A stretch of 32,691 nucleotides of DNA from Candidatus Uhrbacteria bacterium RIFCSPLOWO2_01_FULL_47_17 (GCA_001791305.1 MGEI01000005.1:113845-146535), one strand, 5' to 3'. Positions 1 to 10,474 are shown, numbered from the stretch's first letter. Notes: generated by a model not told the origin, from the letters alone. Made by a program: numbers and translations.

Positions 1-11
1 CGGAAAATATT

Positions 12-2159
12 TTGGCGTATTTTGATTTGCCGGAAGAAGAAGAAAAAGAAGTCGAGAAGTCAGGAAGTCAGGAAGTCGAGTATATAAATCTGGAATCGTT
101 GTTTGACCTCGAGGATATACCAGAAGTCATCGACGAAAAACCAAAACGTTCTTGGCTCCCGTCGTTTGAATTCCTTGTCATGCCATCCGGTTGGCAGCGT
201 GCGATTGGCGTGTTTGTTGTTTTGTCGTTTGCGTTTGTGCTTCCGCTGCATGCCATGCAAGTGATCAATCGTTTGCGTGATGCAAAAACGGGTGCGGCTT
301 CAAATGGTGCGCAAGCTCTGCAGAGTTTAAAAAATGCGGCCGGAGCAAATTTGGTTTCGAATCCTGACGAAGCGGGCGCGCATTTTGCCGCCGCAAGTCT
401 TGAATTTGGAAAAGCAAAAGAGAACATTGATTCGCTCGGAACAGGCGTTTCCCTTCTCCTTGCTGCACTCACCCCAACACAAGCATCGATCAAAACAAAC
501 ACCGCCCTTCTCAAAATCGGATCTGAACTTTCCATTGCCGGCTCGCGCATTGCCGATGGATTCAGCGCTATGCACACCGAAGTTCGTCCAACTCCATCCT
601 CACGTCTTGAAATTCTGAGTTTGTACCTCAACTCCGCCCTTCCCCACCTTGTTGCCGCACAAAAAGCGATGAAAGATGTGGATGTCCGCGCGATCGATGA
701 CGCGCATCGTGAAACCTATACACAATTAGCCTCGGCTCTTCCGGCCCTCGTTTCCTCCACAAAAGATTTTCTCTCACTGTCTGATGCCCTCTCTGCCATT
801 TTGGGAACAAACGAAACAAAGCACTATCTCCTCGTATTCCAAAACAACACCGAGCTTCGTCCAACCGGCGGATTTATGGGAAGCTATGCAGAAATGAAAG
901 TGCACAATGGTGTGATGGAAGAACTCAAAATTCCAGGCGGCGGATCCTATGATTTGCAAGGGCAACAAAAACAATCGTTCGTGTCGCCGTGGCCGCTTCA
1001 GCTGCTTTCCGCAAAATGGGAATTTCAAGATGCAAACTGGTTTCCGGATTTTCGCACAAGCGCACGGCACATTATTTCCTTCTACAAAAATTCGCGAGGA
1101 TCGGAAGTCGACGGCGTGATTGCGGTGAATGCGAACTATATCGAGGATCTCATCGGACTCCTTGGCCCCGTCGACATGCCAGAGTACGGACGAACAATCG
1201 ATCAGAAAAATTTTATTACAGAAACACAAAAAATTGTTGAGCTCGAATACGACAAAACACAAAACAAACCAAAAGCATTCATCGGCGCGCTTGCGCCAAA
1301 ACTCATCGAAAAAGCATTGAATGAAACGCCGGACACATTCCTCACGCTTGCGGATCATTTAAATAAAGGACTCGCAAGCAAAGATATTCAACTTTATTTC
1401 ACAGATGAACGGGCGCAAAAAACCGTGCTCGCGCGTGGATGGGGAGGAGATCTCAAACAAACCGACAAAGATTATTTGCTCGTCGTGAACACAAATTTGG
1501 GTGGAGGAAAAACCGATGCGGTGATTGAAGAAGAGGTGGATGTGAACGTCAAGATTACGGAAAATGGTCAGATCACAAACACGGTTACGATCACACGTAA
1601 ACACACGGGCGATCCATCGGATCCATTTACGGGCGCGCACAACGTGAACTATCAACGCCTCTACGTTCCAAACGGAAGCACACTTTTGCACGCCGCAGGA
1701 TTCACCATTCCTCGCGGTAACCTCTTTGAAGATCCAGATCCAAGTTGGATCGTCGATCCGGATCTCCAATTCGCGGATGCAAGCTACACGATCGACAAAG
1801 AAAGCAGCACGCAAATCTACGAAGAAAATGGAAAAACCGTCTTTGGAAACTGGACGCAAACAAAACCGGGAACTGTGACGACAACCACATTTACGTATAC
1901 CCTTCCGTTTACCCTCGAGAATCTCGTGACGCAAAACAAAACAACCGAGCAAATCAAATCCTGGCTTGGAATCATGGCAAGCGAAAGCTATTCCCTTCTT
2001 CTCCAAAAACAATCTGGCGCAAATAACCGAACCACAACCGTTCGCGTCGATGTTCCAGACACGATGAAAACACTTTGGAGTTCGAATAATCTCACACAAA
2101 CAAAATTTGAAAACACCGAAGACGCCTTTTTCAGCGCATTGTTTGAACCAACCTTATGA
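12..2159 (+). CDS. DUF4012-family membrane-anchored protein (5' end may lie outside the window)
   Basis: 715 aa ORF with one N-terminal TM segment and the motif 'LLVFQNNTELRPTGGFMGSY' typical of DUF4012. ORF begins at a TTG near the window edge. Confidence 0.85.
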   Translation: MAYFDLPEEEEKEVEKSGSQEVEYINLESLFDLEDIPEVIDEKPKRSWLPSFEFLVMPSGWQRAIGVFVVLSFAFVLPLHAMQVINRLRDAKTGAASNGAQALQSLKNAAGANLVSNPDEAGAHFAAASLEFGKAKENIDSLGTGVSLLLAALTPTQASIKTNTALLKIGSELSIAGSRIADGFSAMHTEVRPTPSSRLEILSLYLNSALPHLVAAQKAMKDVDVRAIDDAHRETYTQLASALPALVSSTKDFLSLSDALSAILGTNETKHYLLVFQNNTELRPTGGFMGSYAEMKVHNGVMEELKIPGGGSYDLQGQQKQSFVSPWPLQLLSAKWEFQDANWFPDFRTSARHIISFYKNSRGSEVDGVIAVNANYIEDLIGLLGPVDMPEYGRTIDQKNFITETQKIVELEYDKTQNKPKAFIGALAPKLIEKALNETPDTFLTLADHLNKGLASKDIQLYFTDERAQKTVLARGWGGDLKQTDKDYLLVVNTNLGGGKTDAVIEEEVDVNVKITENGQITNTVTITRKHTGDPSDPFTGAHNVNYQRLYVPNGSTLLHAAGFTIPRGNLFEDPDPSWIVDPDLQFADASYTIDKESSTQIYEENGKTVFGNWTQTKPGTVTTTTFTYTLPFTLENLVTQNKTTEQIKSWLGIMASESYSLLLQKQSGANNRTTTVRVDVPDTMKTLWSSNNLTQTKFENTEDAFFSALFEPTL

Positions 2160-3982
2160 CAGACAACCGACCGCACAAACCAAAAATAACTCCGCGAGAT
2201 GTTCGTAAAGATCTGCGTGCCATCTATGAACGGACGGACGGATCGATTCCGGACATGAGCCGATTTTCGGCGCGCAAAAAATCGGGCTTGCACCGATTTT
2301 TAGTCCGAGGCATCGTGCTTCTGCTTGTTCTCTCTGCGGTCGCGTGGTCTGGATTCTTTTTCTTCTCGAATGGTTTTTTTGAAAAACAAAATTCATTATC
2401 GGTAAAGATCGAAGGACCAACGGAGGTGAAGGCGGGCGAGCTCGTCTCGTACAACATTCGTTATGAAAATGCAGGCGATGTCCCGATGGCTGCCCTCGAA
2501 CTGTCCGCCAAACTTCCTCCAGACTTTCACATACGCTCCACAACTCCAGAAGCAAACGATAAAAACGTCTGGACGATTGGATCGCTCACCCCAAAATCAG
2601 ATGGCGTGATTACCGTAAATGGAATGTTTCTTGCGGAAGTTCCGTCCAAACACAAACTCCAAGCGCTCTTCACCTACAAACCCGCAAACTTCAACTCATC
2701 GTTTCAAAGCATTCAAACGCTTGATGTAAACGTTGCAGATTCTGTTTTGCAAATGACACTGAATGGCCCCGATCAAGCGCTTCCAGGTGATGAAGTGCAG
2801 TACGTTATTACGGTTGGTCATACGCAAAAAGAACCGGTTGAAAATATCCGCGTCATCCCAAACATTCCTCAAAACTTCACCATAAGCGGAACAGATCCGG
2901 CGTTTGAAAGCGGAAAGCATGAGTGGAATCTATCAATCCTTCCACCAAACCAACCAAAAACGTTTAGCGTCAAAGGTTCGTACACCGCATCTGCAACCGG
3001 AGACCAAAACATGAGCGCGACGGTCGGGTTCGTGTCGGACGATGTGTACCTCAAACAAAAAGAGGCGAGCGTTGTCACAAAGATGCAAGGCGGCTCGATT
3101 GCGTTTCACTTGATCGTGAATGGATCAAATACCAATCAGACCGTTGATCCGGGAAAGACGCTTCGTGGATCCATCGATTATGTGAACCAAGCAAAAACAA
3201 GCGCGCAAGATGTTTCGTTCACGCTTGCCCTTGATGGCACAGGTAAACTCCCGATCGATTGGGCACGTGCAGAATTGAAAAGTGGAAAACGCACGGGCAA
3301 TCAAATTGTGTGGGATAAATCCACGCTTGATAAACTGAGACTCATGAAACCAAATGATTCCGGCATCCTGGATTTCACCCTTCCCCTTTCAACCGAATCA
3401 GGAACGACCGATCACTTCACCATGACGCTCACCGTGCGCATTGGATCACTCGGAGAATCTGGCGGCGCGCGCACGATCTCGGCAACTCCGATCCTCATCT
3501 CCATCAACTCACAAGTCGGATTCACAAGTGAAGCGCGATACTTCACGGAAGACGGCACTCCTGTTGGATCCGGACCCCTTCCTCCAACGGTTGGGAAACA
3601 AACAACGTACCGTGTGTATTGGAACATCTCGAACACCTTACATGACCTGTCGGGTGTGACGGTCACAACCACGATTCCCGCAAACGTCATGTGGATGAAT
3701 AAAAGTCTGACAGACATTGGTTCGATCGCTTACAAAAACGACACGATCACTTGGACAATCCCAAAACTGCCAAAATCCATCACACACGCTGGCGCCTGGT
3801 TTGATGTCTGGATCAAACCAACAGAATCTGACGTCGGAACCTCGATGCCGCTCACAAGCGGAACATCATTCACCGCAAAAGACACGGTCACTTCACAAAC
3901 GATTACAAAGACCGCCGATCCGCTCACAACGAATTTGGTGACAGACGAATTTGCAAGCGGAAAAGGAACGGTGAAGAAGTAA
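2156..3982 (+). CDS. Membrane-anchored protein with repeated DUF11/Ig-like extracellular domains
   Basis: 608 aa ORF; ATGA overlap with the previous gene; N-terminal TM; repeated 'GDxVxYxIxxxN' beta-rich segments. Confidence 0.7.
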   Translation: MTDNRPHKPKITPRDVRKDLRAIYERTDGSIPDMSRFSARKKSGLHRFLVRGIVLLLVLSAVAWSGFFFFSNGFFEKQNSLSVKIEGPTEVKAGELVSYNIRYENAGDVPMAALELSAKLPPDFHIRSTTPEANDKNVWTIGSLTPKSDGVITVNGMFLAEVPSKHKLQALFTYKPANFNSSFQSIQTLDVNVADSVLQMTLNGPDQALPGDEVQYVITVGHTQKEPVENIRVIPNIPQNFTISGTDPAFESGKHEWNLSILPPNQPKTFSVKGSYTASATGDQNMSATVGFVSDDVYLKQKEASVVTKMQGGSIAFHLIVNGSNTNQTVDPGKTLRGSIDYVNQAKTSAQDVSFTLALDGTGKLPIDWARAELKSGKRTGNQIVWDKSTLDKLRLMKPNDSGILDFTLPLSTESGTTDHFTMTLTVRIGSLGESGGARTISATPILISINSQVGFTSEARYFTEDGTPVGSGPLPPTVGKQTTYRVYWNISNTLHDLSGVTVTTTIPANVMWMNKSLTDIGSIAYKNDTITWTIPKLPKSITHAGAWFDVWIKPTESDVGTSMPLTSGTSFTAKDTVTSQTITKTADPLTTNLVTDEFASGKGTVKK

Positions 3983-3984
3983 GT

Positions 3985-4015
3985 AAAATGCACACGATTT
4001 ATTCGTGTGCATTTT
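3985..4015 (+). terminator. Intrinsic terminator after the 2156..3982 gene
   Basis: AAAATGCACACG-atttatt-CGTGTGCATTTT inverted repeat. Confidence 0.75.
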
Positions 4016-4020
4016 CAATA

Positions 4021-4047
4021 AAAAATCACAGATCAAAAATCTGTGAT
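4021..4047 (-). terminator. Intrinsic terminator of the histidine phosphatase gene; stop codon lies in the loop
   Basis: Minus strand ATCACAGAT-tttttg-ATCTGTGAT followed by TTTTT. Confidence 0.7.
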
Positions 4048-4827
4048 GAAAAGTGAGTCTTGTTGCCAGCAAACGGTGTTATACTCGTGAAGGACAAGTT
4101 TGCCAAGTTTGGGTGAATAGCGATAGACCATGATTGCGCAATTCTTGGGGTCGTCTTCTTTTGTTTTCAGGTAACCTTCGATCATTTCCAAGCTGAGTTC
4201 ATCGAGATACGCTCGTGCGCACTGGATTACACGGCCGTGTGTGAAGATGAACACGCGCTTGCCGGCGAATCGTTTGTACAGATCCGCGAAGGCGGCGACG
4301 AGTCGCTTCTCGAGAACATCGGCGAGACTTTCGCCGCCAGCTGGACGTGCGTAGTAGTCGCCGACCAAATCCCAGTAGGGCTGCTGATACGGAAAATTCT
4401 GCTCCACGTCAGGACGTGGCATCAGGTACGTATGTCCCGCTTCTCGTTCACGCCATCGACGATCTTCGAGTACGGGAACATGTACGTCTCCGTACGCACC
4501 CATAATTCCTCTGAGTGTCTGTCGTGTCCGCAAATGCCCCGAGTGAATACACGCATCTGGTTGCCCAAACTTCATGCGCAAAAACGGACCGCTGTGCAGC
4601 GCTTGCTGCTCCCCTTCTTTGGAAAGAGGAATCCGATGATCGGGATATCGATCCTCTGCGGCAATCTGATCATGGCGTTCCAAAAACAACTTACCCGCAT
4701 AGGCCTTGTTGTTCTTTGACTGCGCGTGGCGAATGAACACCACAAGCGTGGGAAATCCAAGAAGTGGGCGCAGAAATGGGATGTATATGCAAATCGTTCG
4801 CCAACAAACGAGAAGTTTTTTGAGCAT
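4033..4827 (-). CDS. Histidine phosphatase (phosphoglycerate mutase-like) family protein
   Basis: 'VVFIRHAQSKNN' (RHG-type motif) and 'VFIFTHGRVIQCA'. ATG at 4827 is preceded by AAGAGGTCCC; the ORF is open to 4995. Confidence 0.8.
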   Translation of the reverse strand: MLKKLLVCWRTICIYIPFLRPLLGFPTLVVFIRHAQSKNNKAYAGKLFLERHDQIAAEDRYPDHRIPLSKEGEQQALHSGPFLRMKFGQPDACIHSGHLRTRQTLRGIMGAYGDVHVPVLEDRRWREREAGHTYLMPRPDVEQNFPYQQPYWDLVGDYYARPAGGESLADVLEKRLVAAFADLYKRFAGKRVFIFTHGRVIQCARAYLDELSLEMIEGYLKTKEDDPKNCAIMVYRYSPKLGKLVLHEYNTVCWQQDSLFITDF

Positions 4828-4965
4828 GGGACCTCTTGTAAATGAGCACATCGAACACTTTGTCCGACTGGGGAGTGTGTCAGAAAAGATGGGGTTGGTC
4901 AAGGAATTCAGAGAAATCATTGACAATCCCCGCCGTCGCGCTACGATCCTGTTGGGAGGTGCGAA

Positions 4966-5328
4966 ATGAAAAAGGTGAAATTGCGATCCTTGCAATTTTT
5001 GTATCAGATAGCAGCCTTTGCTCTTTTTGCGATCAGTGTTCCGTTTTTTCTTCTCGGCATCGTCTGTGTTCCTTCAGCCCTCGTCCTTGGGTTGCTCGTC
5101 ATTTGGTTTTGCCTTTTGTACGAACGCGCAGAGGAAGGTCCGGAAACCAAACTCATGCTCGTAGAACTTTCCACGATCGTAACTCTTGGGTTTGTCTCCA
5201 TTCTCGCGAGCCTCCCCGGAGCGATCACAATCGGCTTCGGAATGCTGTGTGTGAAAGCAGGAGAATTCCTGCGTGAGCAATCATATCTGTTGCCCTACGA
5301 TTCTGAATTCTTTTCGGAGGCCTCATGA
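4966..5328 (+). CDS. Small membrane protein, unknown
   Basis: 120 aa with several hydrophobic segments; GGGAGG SD upstream. Confidence 0.6.
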   Translation: MKKVKLRSLQFLYQIAAFALFAISVPFFLLGIVCVPSALVLGLLVIWFCLLYERAEEGPETKLMLVELSTIVTLGFVSILASLPGAITIGFGMLCVKAGEFLREQSYLLPYDSEFFSEAS

Positions 5329-5648
5329 AGAAAATCGTAAACGCACTGCGCGTTGTAGGAAGCGTGAGTGTTGGAACGCTTGGCGTTGCTGTGGGTGTCT
5401 GTGGATTGCCATTCATGGTCATCTCTCTGCCTGTGGCAATGCTTGTTGCAAAGCAACTTCCAGATGATGATGACATGCACATCGATGTCGACGAGGAATC
5501 AGAAAGCGCAGATGCGCAGAAAGCGATCAATACGCTGAGCGAAATGCTTTACGGTGGCCTCATCTTTGGCGTTCTCCTCATTCCACTCGCTCCTGCAGGT
5601 CTCTGTTTCACAGCCGCTTCGCATCTGTGGCCAAACACAGAAACCTGA
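5325..5648 (+). CDS. Small membrane protein, unknown
   Basis: 107 aa; ATGA overlap with the previous ORF; two hydrophobic stretches. Confidence 0.6.
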   Translation: MKKIVNALRVVGSVSVGTLGVAVGVCGLPFMVISLPVAMLVAKQLPDDDDMHIDVDEESESADAQKAINTLSEMLYGGLIFGVLLIPLAPAGLCFTAASHLWPNTET

Positions 5649-5656
5649 AATTCGTT

Positions 5657-5682
5657 CGACCCACCACTCGGGTCGTTTTTTT
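5657..5682 (+). terminator. Intrinsic terminator
   Basis: CGACCC-accactc-GGGTCG-TTTTTTT. Confidence 0.8.
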
Positions 5683-5721
5683 ATCCAACAAAAAAAGAAG
5701 CCATTTCGGCTTCCTTGAGTC

Positions 5722-6891
5722 TTACTCTGAAAGGAGTGCGGTGAGAATCATGCCAAGGTTCGCCCAGTCCGTGAGCTGTTTTTCGAGCAGTTCTCGAACC
5801 GTGTAGATTTCAACGTATGTGCGTTCGGAGTCTGTTTCGACACCGTGCGCGACTCCCTCTTGCTTGCGCATGAGAGAAATCTCTTCGGCATCGAACTCGC
5901 ACATAAGGACGTGTGCGCAGTGTGTCGAGAATGTTCCTGCGACTTGGCGCGCACCGAGATATTTCAAGCGACTGGGCGCAACCGAAAATCCCGTCTCTTC
6001 GGACAACTCATGTGCACCGGTTGTAAACGGATCCTCGCTCGGTTTCCACGACGAACCGCCGGGGACTTCTCGAATGAAACAGTCACCCAATGATGCTGTG
6101 GAACGAAACTCACGCACGATCACGATTTCTGTATCGAGAATGTTTTCTGACACACGATGAAACGCGACAATCGCGGAAACATCTGGTCGTGACAAAATGA
6201 TTTCGTTTGTTTTGTTGCGATCTTCACTCGCAATATACACATTCACACGAAGCGCATACGAAAACAGAAATTGTTTCTTTGGCCCGACGTAAAATGTAAA
6301 AAGAACTCGTGCACCATCCAGACGATTCCCGGCCGCTTTCTGCGCCGTGATCCACGCCTGAAACTGTTTGCTCTTCCACATATGCAGCGGAACATCGCGT
6401 TCACCACCGGTTCGAGAAGCGCCCGCACCAATGCGTTCAACGGCGCACGCGAGCGTTTCGCGCAGATCATGGAAACGCGGAATGAATTGCATGTCCGCGT
6501 GCATAGCCATGTACCGCATGCTCGGTGCACTTTCCGGATAGCCGAGAACGACTTTTCCGGATTCCAGGTACATGCCGTATTCAATGTTCGTCGTGAGCGC
6601 CGGGAGCGACGTCATGTCGCGCGGAACCCAGAAGACGATCACGTCGCACATATCGAGGTACTTTTTTTCCCAATCCACCTGCGCATCAAATCCATGGCGC
6701 CAATCCCCTTTCTCTTTCGGAAGCGGAACGAATACAACACCGTCGTATCCGAGAGCTTCGAGAAGCGCAAGCGCATCCGGTCGCCAATCGTAGTGCGACG
6801 GATCGCGCGGCGAAGGGCCGGCAAGAAAAATGCTTTTCGAGAATGTCTCGGGTGGCGTGTGCGGAACGTAAACAACTTGCATCTGGGACAT
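5722..6891 (-). CDS. Nucleoside 2-deoxyribosyltransferase-like domain fused to a Nudix hydrolase domain
   Basis: N-terminus 'KSIFLAGPSPR...DVIVFWVPRDM...TNIEYGMYLESGKVVLGYP'; C-terminus has a Nudix-like box 'HELSEETGF' after 'REVPGG'. SD AGGAGTTCCCATG. Confidence 0.75.
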   Translation of the reverse strand: MSQMQVVYVPHTPPETFSKSIFLAGPSPRDPSHYDWRPDALALLEALGYDGVVFVPLPKEKGDWRHGFDAQVDWEKKYLDMCDVIVFWVPRDMTSLPALTTNIEYGMYLESGKVVLGYPESAPSMRYMAMHADMQFIPRFHDLRETLACAVERIGAGASRTGGERDVPLHMWKSKQFQAWITAQKAAGNRLDGARVLFTFYVGPKKQFLFSYALRVNVYIASEDRNKTNEIILSRPDVSAIVAFHRVSENILDTEIVIVREFRSTASLGDCFIREVPGGSSWKPSEDPFTTGAHELSEETGFSVAPSRLKYLGARQVAGTFSTHCAHVLMCEFDAEEISLMRKQEGVAHGVETDSERTYVEIYTVRELLEKQLTDWANLGMILTALLSE

Positions 6892-6949
6892 GGGAACTCC
6901 TACTTTTTCTCGTCATTGTGACGAGCGAGGACTTTATCCCAAAACAAAA

Positions 6950-6970
6950 AAGAAGTCGAGAGACTTCTTT
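6950..6970 (-). terminator. Intrinsic terminator of the FemX-like gene
   Basis: Minus strand AAGAAGTCTCTCGACTTCTTTTTT. Confidence 0.7.
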
Positions 6971-7936
6971 CTATCGCAATTTTCTTCGAAGACTACGTGC
7001 AAATCGGTACGCGGCATATCGCATCGGCTTCAACACAACATCCACCGCATCCGGATACGACACCTCTTCCCCACCGAATCCTCGTTTGAATCTGGAGATT
7101 CCCGACCATGGGTGACCCGCGGGCGCGTCGATCTGTGTAACGCCCCACCAGTCATACGAAGTCATTCCTCGAGACTTCGCATCCTTCATTAATTCCCAAT
7201 GCAGCAAATACGGTGCCATCAAATTTCGTTTCACATTCGAAGACGCGCCATGAAGATACGTCCGTGTGTCACCAAAATCGATCATGATGTTGGCGGCGAG
7301 GATATCATTCTCATGTTTTGCGATGGCAAGAAATGCGACTCCATTTTCGATCATCTTTCGATAATATTCTTTGCCATGTAATCGAAATGCGTCGCGTGAT
7401 GCGGTTGCTTCAAACACGGGCCAAACCTCGTCGATCGATGCAGTACGCATCTCGATCACAACACCTTTTTTCTCCGCAAGACGAATGTTGTACCGCGTCT
7501 TCTCGTGCATGTTTGCAAGAAGTTCATCGGACGAAAGAGAAAGATTGGTAATGAGCGTGTGGGCAGGTTGGATTGAATTTGTTTTTTTTCTTGTTTTGGG
7601 TGAAGTCTTTTGATCCCGCTCTGTTGGTGATTCGATGCGGAGGAACAAATCATTGCGTGTAATTTCGGATATATCCACGATCGAAGCTGCTCCGATCGGC
7701 CCGCGTGGAACATACGCATACGTTCCAAAATGCGGGATCGTTTTCCGAATCACTTGTGCGACTGCATCCACATCATCCGTTTCCGACATCCACGCAACAC
7801 GATCGACTTTTTCTCCAACAGACTTCTGAAACTCACCCCATGCAAACGATTGCAAAAATCGACCCGAGCGCGGGCCGTGTTTTTGGACAAATGCGTCCCA
7901 CTTATTCTTTGGCAATTCGTTTACTGTTTTCAACAT
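6971..7936 (-). CDS. FemAB/FemX-family peptidoglycan bridge aminoacyltransferase-like (GNAT fold)
   Basis: 'HEKTRYNIRLAEKKGVVIE' and 'YLHGASSNVKRNLMAPYLLHWELMKDAKSRGMTSYDWWGV' are FemAB-type motifs. Confidence 0.8.
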   Translation of the reverse strand: MLKTVNELPKNKWDAFVQKHGPRSGRFLQSFAWGEFQKSVGEKVDRVAWMSETDDVDAVAQVIRKTIPHFGTYAYVPRGPIGAASIVDISEITRNDLFLRIESPTERDQKTSPKTRKKTNSIQPAHTLITNLSLSSDELLANMHEKTRYNIRLAEKKGVVIEMRTASIDEVWPVFEATASRDAFRLHGKEYYRKMIENGVAFLAIAKHENDILAANIMIDFGDTRTYLHGASSNVKRNLMAPYLLHWELMKDAKSRGMTSYDWWGVTQIDAPAGHPWSGISRFKRGFGGEEVSYPDAVDVVLKPMRYAAYRFARSLRRKLR

Positions 7937-8636
7937 ACATTTTCTGATACGCACGTCGCTTCGACTTCGTGAGAACATTCAATTCAATCAATAAATCTGC
8001 AATAAGAAAAATAATCACGGTGACAAAAAAGACATACCACATGGCAAGAAGACTTTCGTCTCTGATCAGAAGAATTAACACGATAGCAATAACACCAACG
8101 AGACAAAAGACGATCCATGTGTACGGTGAGATGGGAGAAGATAATCCGTGTGTTAATTCTTGTCGTTGAAACGCAATTTCTCTTGTAATAAAAAGCAATT
8201 CTTCATAAAGCATTTCGTCTTTTTTTGTCTTTGGAACAAACGTGTAAATTTCATGTGTCAGATCACGAAATGACGCATCTGATGTGTGATAGGTTGCAAA
8301 ATCATGTGCACCAATCGATTGCAAATACGCGATCAGGGATTTTTTAACTTCTTTTTTCCAACGAGCATTTGCTTCGATGTTTTCGATCAAATGCATAATT
8401 CTTCTTGTACGAGAAAGCTCAAGCGTAATACTTACATGCAATGTTTTGTTTCGACTCATGGTCTGATTAATCAAAAAACCTGAAAGAAAAACAAAAAGAA
8501 TGAGTCCGTTAAGAGGATTCGCAACAGACGGAATTTTTCCGAGAGAAAAAAGAGGAACGAAAGAAACGATTCCGTACCCAAGACCAAAAATCACCAGCAA
8601 GCGTATGAAATAGGAGATTCGGAAAAATTTCTGCAT
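7902..8636 (-). CDS. Membrane protein, unknown
   Basis: 244 aa with about four hydrophobic segments; compact overlap with the next gene. Confidence 0.55.
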   Translation of the reverse strand: MQKFFRISYFIRLLVIFGLGYGIVSFVPLFSLGKIPSVANPLNGLILFVFLSGFLINQTMSRNKTLHVSITLELSRTRRIMHLIENIEANARWKKEVKKSLIAYLQSIGAHDFATYHTSDASFRDLTHEIYTFVPKTKKDEMLYEELLFITREIAFQRQELTHGLSSPISPYTWIVFCLVGVIAIVLILLIRDESLLAMWYVFFVTVIIFLIADLLIELNVLTKSKRRAYQKMYVENSKRIAKE

Positions 8637-8637
8637 A

Positions 8638-9183
8638 TCATTTTCCTAACATTTTTAACGCCGCTCTTATTCTCTCCTCCGTCGTCTCCCCTTCCACCGT
8701 CGATAAAATTTGCTCCGCATCTCTCCTTGTATATCCAAGCGCTTGAAGTGCACTGATTGCATCCTCATCTCCACCATTCGAGGTTTCCTCTTCCACAAGC
8801 ACACCTTTCAATTCCAAAATGATTTTCTGCGCGGTCTTTTTTCCAATTCCCGGAACACTTGTGAGAAAGGCAAGATCACCATTTGATATTTTTTTCTTTA
8901 CGGATTCAATCTCTTCAGTAAACACAATCCGCTGCGCACTCTTTGGTCCAACGCCTGAAACTGTAATGAGTTTCCAAAAAAGTTCAAGCGCTTCGATGGT
9001 GGTGAGTCCAAATAGTTCGTGATCACTCTCGCGAATCGCTTCATGTGTGTAAAGCGTGACAACTCCTCGAAGTGTCATCGCAACCTGATCCGGTAAAAAA
9101 ATTTTGTATCCAATGTTATTCGATCGGACAATCACAAATCCGCTCCCCCGATACATCACTTCACCCTCTATCATCGCAATCAT
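8638..9183 (-). CDS. ruvA: Holliday junction branch migration protein RuvA
   Basis: 'MIEGEV...NNIGYKIFLP', HhH motifs 'VSGVGPKSAQRI' and 'VPGIGKKTAQKIILELKG', C-terminal 'ALQALGYTRRDAEQIL'. Confidence 0.93.
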   Translation of the reverse strand: MIAMIEGEVMYRGSGFVIVRSNNIGYKIFLPDQVAMTLRGVVTLYTHEAIRESDHELFGLTTIEALELFWKLITVSGVGPKSAQRIVFTEEIESVKKKISNGDLAFLTSVPGIGKKTAQKIILELKGVLVEEETSNGGDEDAISALQALGYTRRDAEQILSTVEGETTEERIRAALKMLGK

Positions 9184-10397
9184 ATGCCGTGCTTAAATGT
9201 GTTTTGATAAAACGCGCTCACACGGCGATTTACTTCTGCTTCAAGTGACGATGGAAGGACAGGCATCTCTGCTTCTCCGATCACCGCTTCCTGAATTTGT
9301 TTCAACAATTTTCCAAACTTGGGGCCTGGTTCCATTTTAAACAATTCGAGAAGTGCCATGCCATCTAATCCAACCTGTTGAAATACACGGTTGCGTTCTT
9401 TTGTTTTTTGAGACTTTCTCTCCATTTCCTTTTGGATTCTGCGCTCCGGAGCATAATCATGCTCCGACTTGAGCGCATTTGCAAACTGCACGACGCGATG
9501 ATGTGATTCACCATTCACCGTCATAACCGAACCACAAACCATGTCGAGAAACATGCAGGCCTGCGATAATCGCAGATAATTCTCGGCGTCATATCCGCGC
9601 TTGTCTGCGAGATACAAGTAACGCTTTACGTGTGACGGATTCACTTCTGCAAAGTCCATGCCAAACTGCATGTGATGTGCAATGAGATCCTCGAGTAAAT
9701 TGCGATCACGTCCTGTCAGCCGATGTGTGACCACGAACCGATCGAGAAGCGCTTGATAAACGGGCGTATAAATGAGCGTATCATGATGTGGATAATGCAC
9801 GTCGATCTCGTACGTTTCATAAAATCGTTTTTGCAGCGCGCGTGCCGACTCGTTCGGATGCTCCTTCGCGAACTCGTGAAAGAGTTCTGTGTAAGCCGTT
9901 CGAAGTTCGACGCGACGCTTTGCATCGGTTGTGATTTCGTACGTAAGTGGCGCATTGAATCCGAGTCGGTCGCCCTCTGATCCCTTCGGCGCGGAAAAAA
10001 CAATACTCGTCCATTTTGCAATGTCATGTATGAGCGCAAACACTTCGAAGAGCCCAATGTTTTCTTTAAACGCAAGTTCAAGCTCTTCGATCTCTCCTTC
10101 ATACCCTTTCAGCCGACGTAGTTCTTCGATGTCGACAAGGTGCAACTCTTCTTTTTGCATTGCGTAGATCGTGCAGAGCATTGCTTTCACATGCGCATGC
10201 ACAAACGGACCTTCTGCGTGATATCGAATGTCTTGTGGCGTTTGTAATAGTTCCGCGATCAAAGGCTCCGCAGCAGATGCTCCCGCAAGTAACGCGTCCG
10301 CAGACAAAAAAACAGCCGGTGTGTTTGTCACACGTCGTAAAGCCGCATCAAGGAATTCGGTTTCGTGCTGTTTATGAAATGATCCGGTATGCCACAT
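9180..10397 (-). CDS. HD-domain-like protein
   Basis: 'HVKAMLCTIYAM...FALIHDIAKW' HD motif; ATGA overlap with ruvA; ATG chosen at 10397. Confidence 0.55.
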   Translation of the reverse strand: MWHTGSFHKQHETEFLDAALRRVTNTPAVFLSADALLAGASAAEPLIAELLQTPQDIRYHAEGPFVHAHVKAMLCTIYAMQKEELHLVDIEELRRLKGYEGEIEELELAFKENIGLFEVFALIHDIAKWTSIVFSAPKGSEGDRLGFNAPLTYEITTDAKRRVELRTAYTELFHEFAKEHPNESARALQKRFYETYEIDVHYPHHDTLIYTPVYQALLDRFVVTHRLTGRDRNLLEDLIAHHMQFGMDFAEVNPSHVKRYLYLADKRGYDAENYLRLSQACMFLDMVCGSVMTVNGESHHRVVQFANALKSEHDYAPERRIQKEMERKSQKTKERNRVFQQVGLDGMALLELFKMEPGPKFGKLLKQIQEAVIGEAEMPVLPSSLEAEVNRRVSAFYQNTFKHGI

Positions 10398-10442
10398 AGT
10401 AGAGATATTGTACTGCAAAATGCAAACTCGCGCCAAACAAAA

Positions 10443-10474
10443 AAACCACCCGTTGCCAAGGCTATGGGTGATAG
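10443..10474 (-). terminator. Intrinsic terminator of the Smr gene
   Basis: Minus strand CACCC...GGGTGGTTTTTTTG. Confidence 0.65.

Noticed and set aside
68-631. 187 aa minus-strand ORF opposite the DUF4012 gene
   Set aside because: Shadow ORF; the plus frame carries the DUF4012 motifs.
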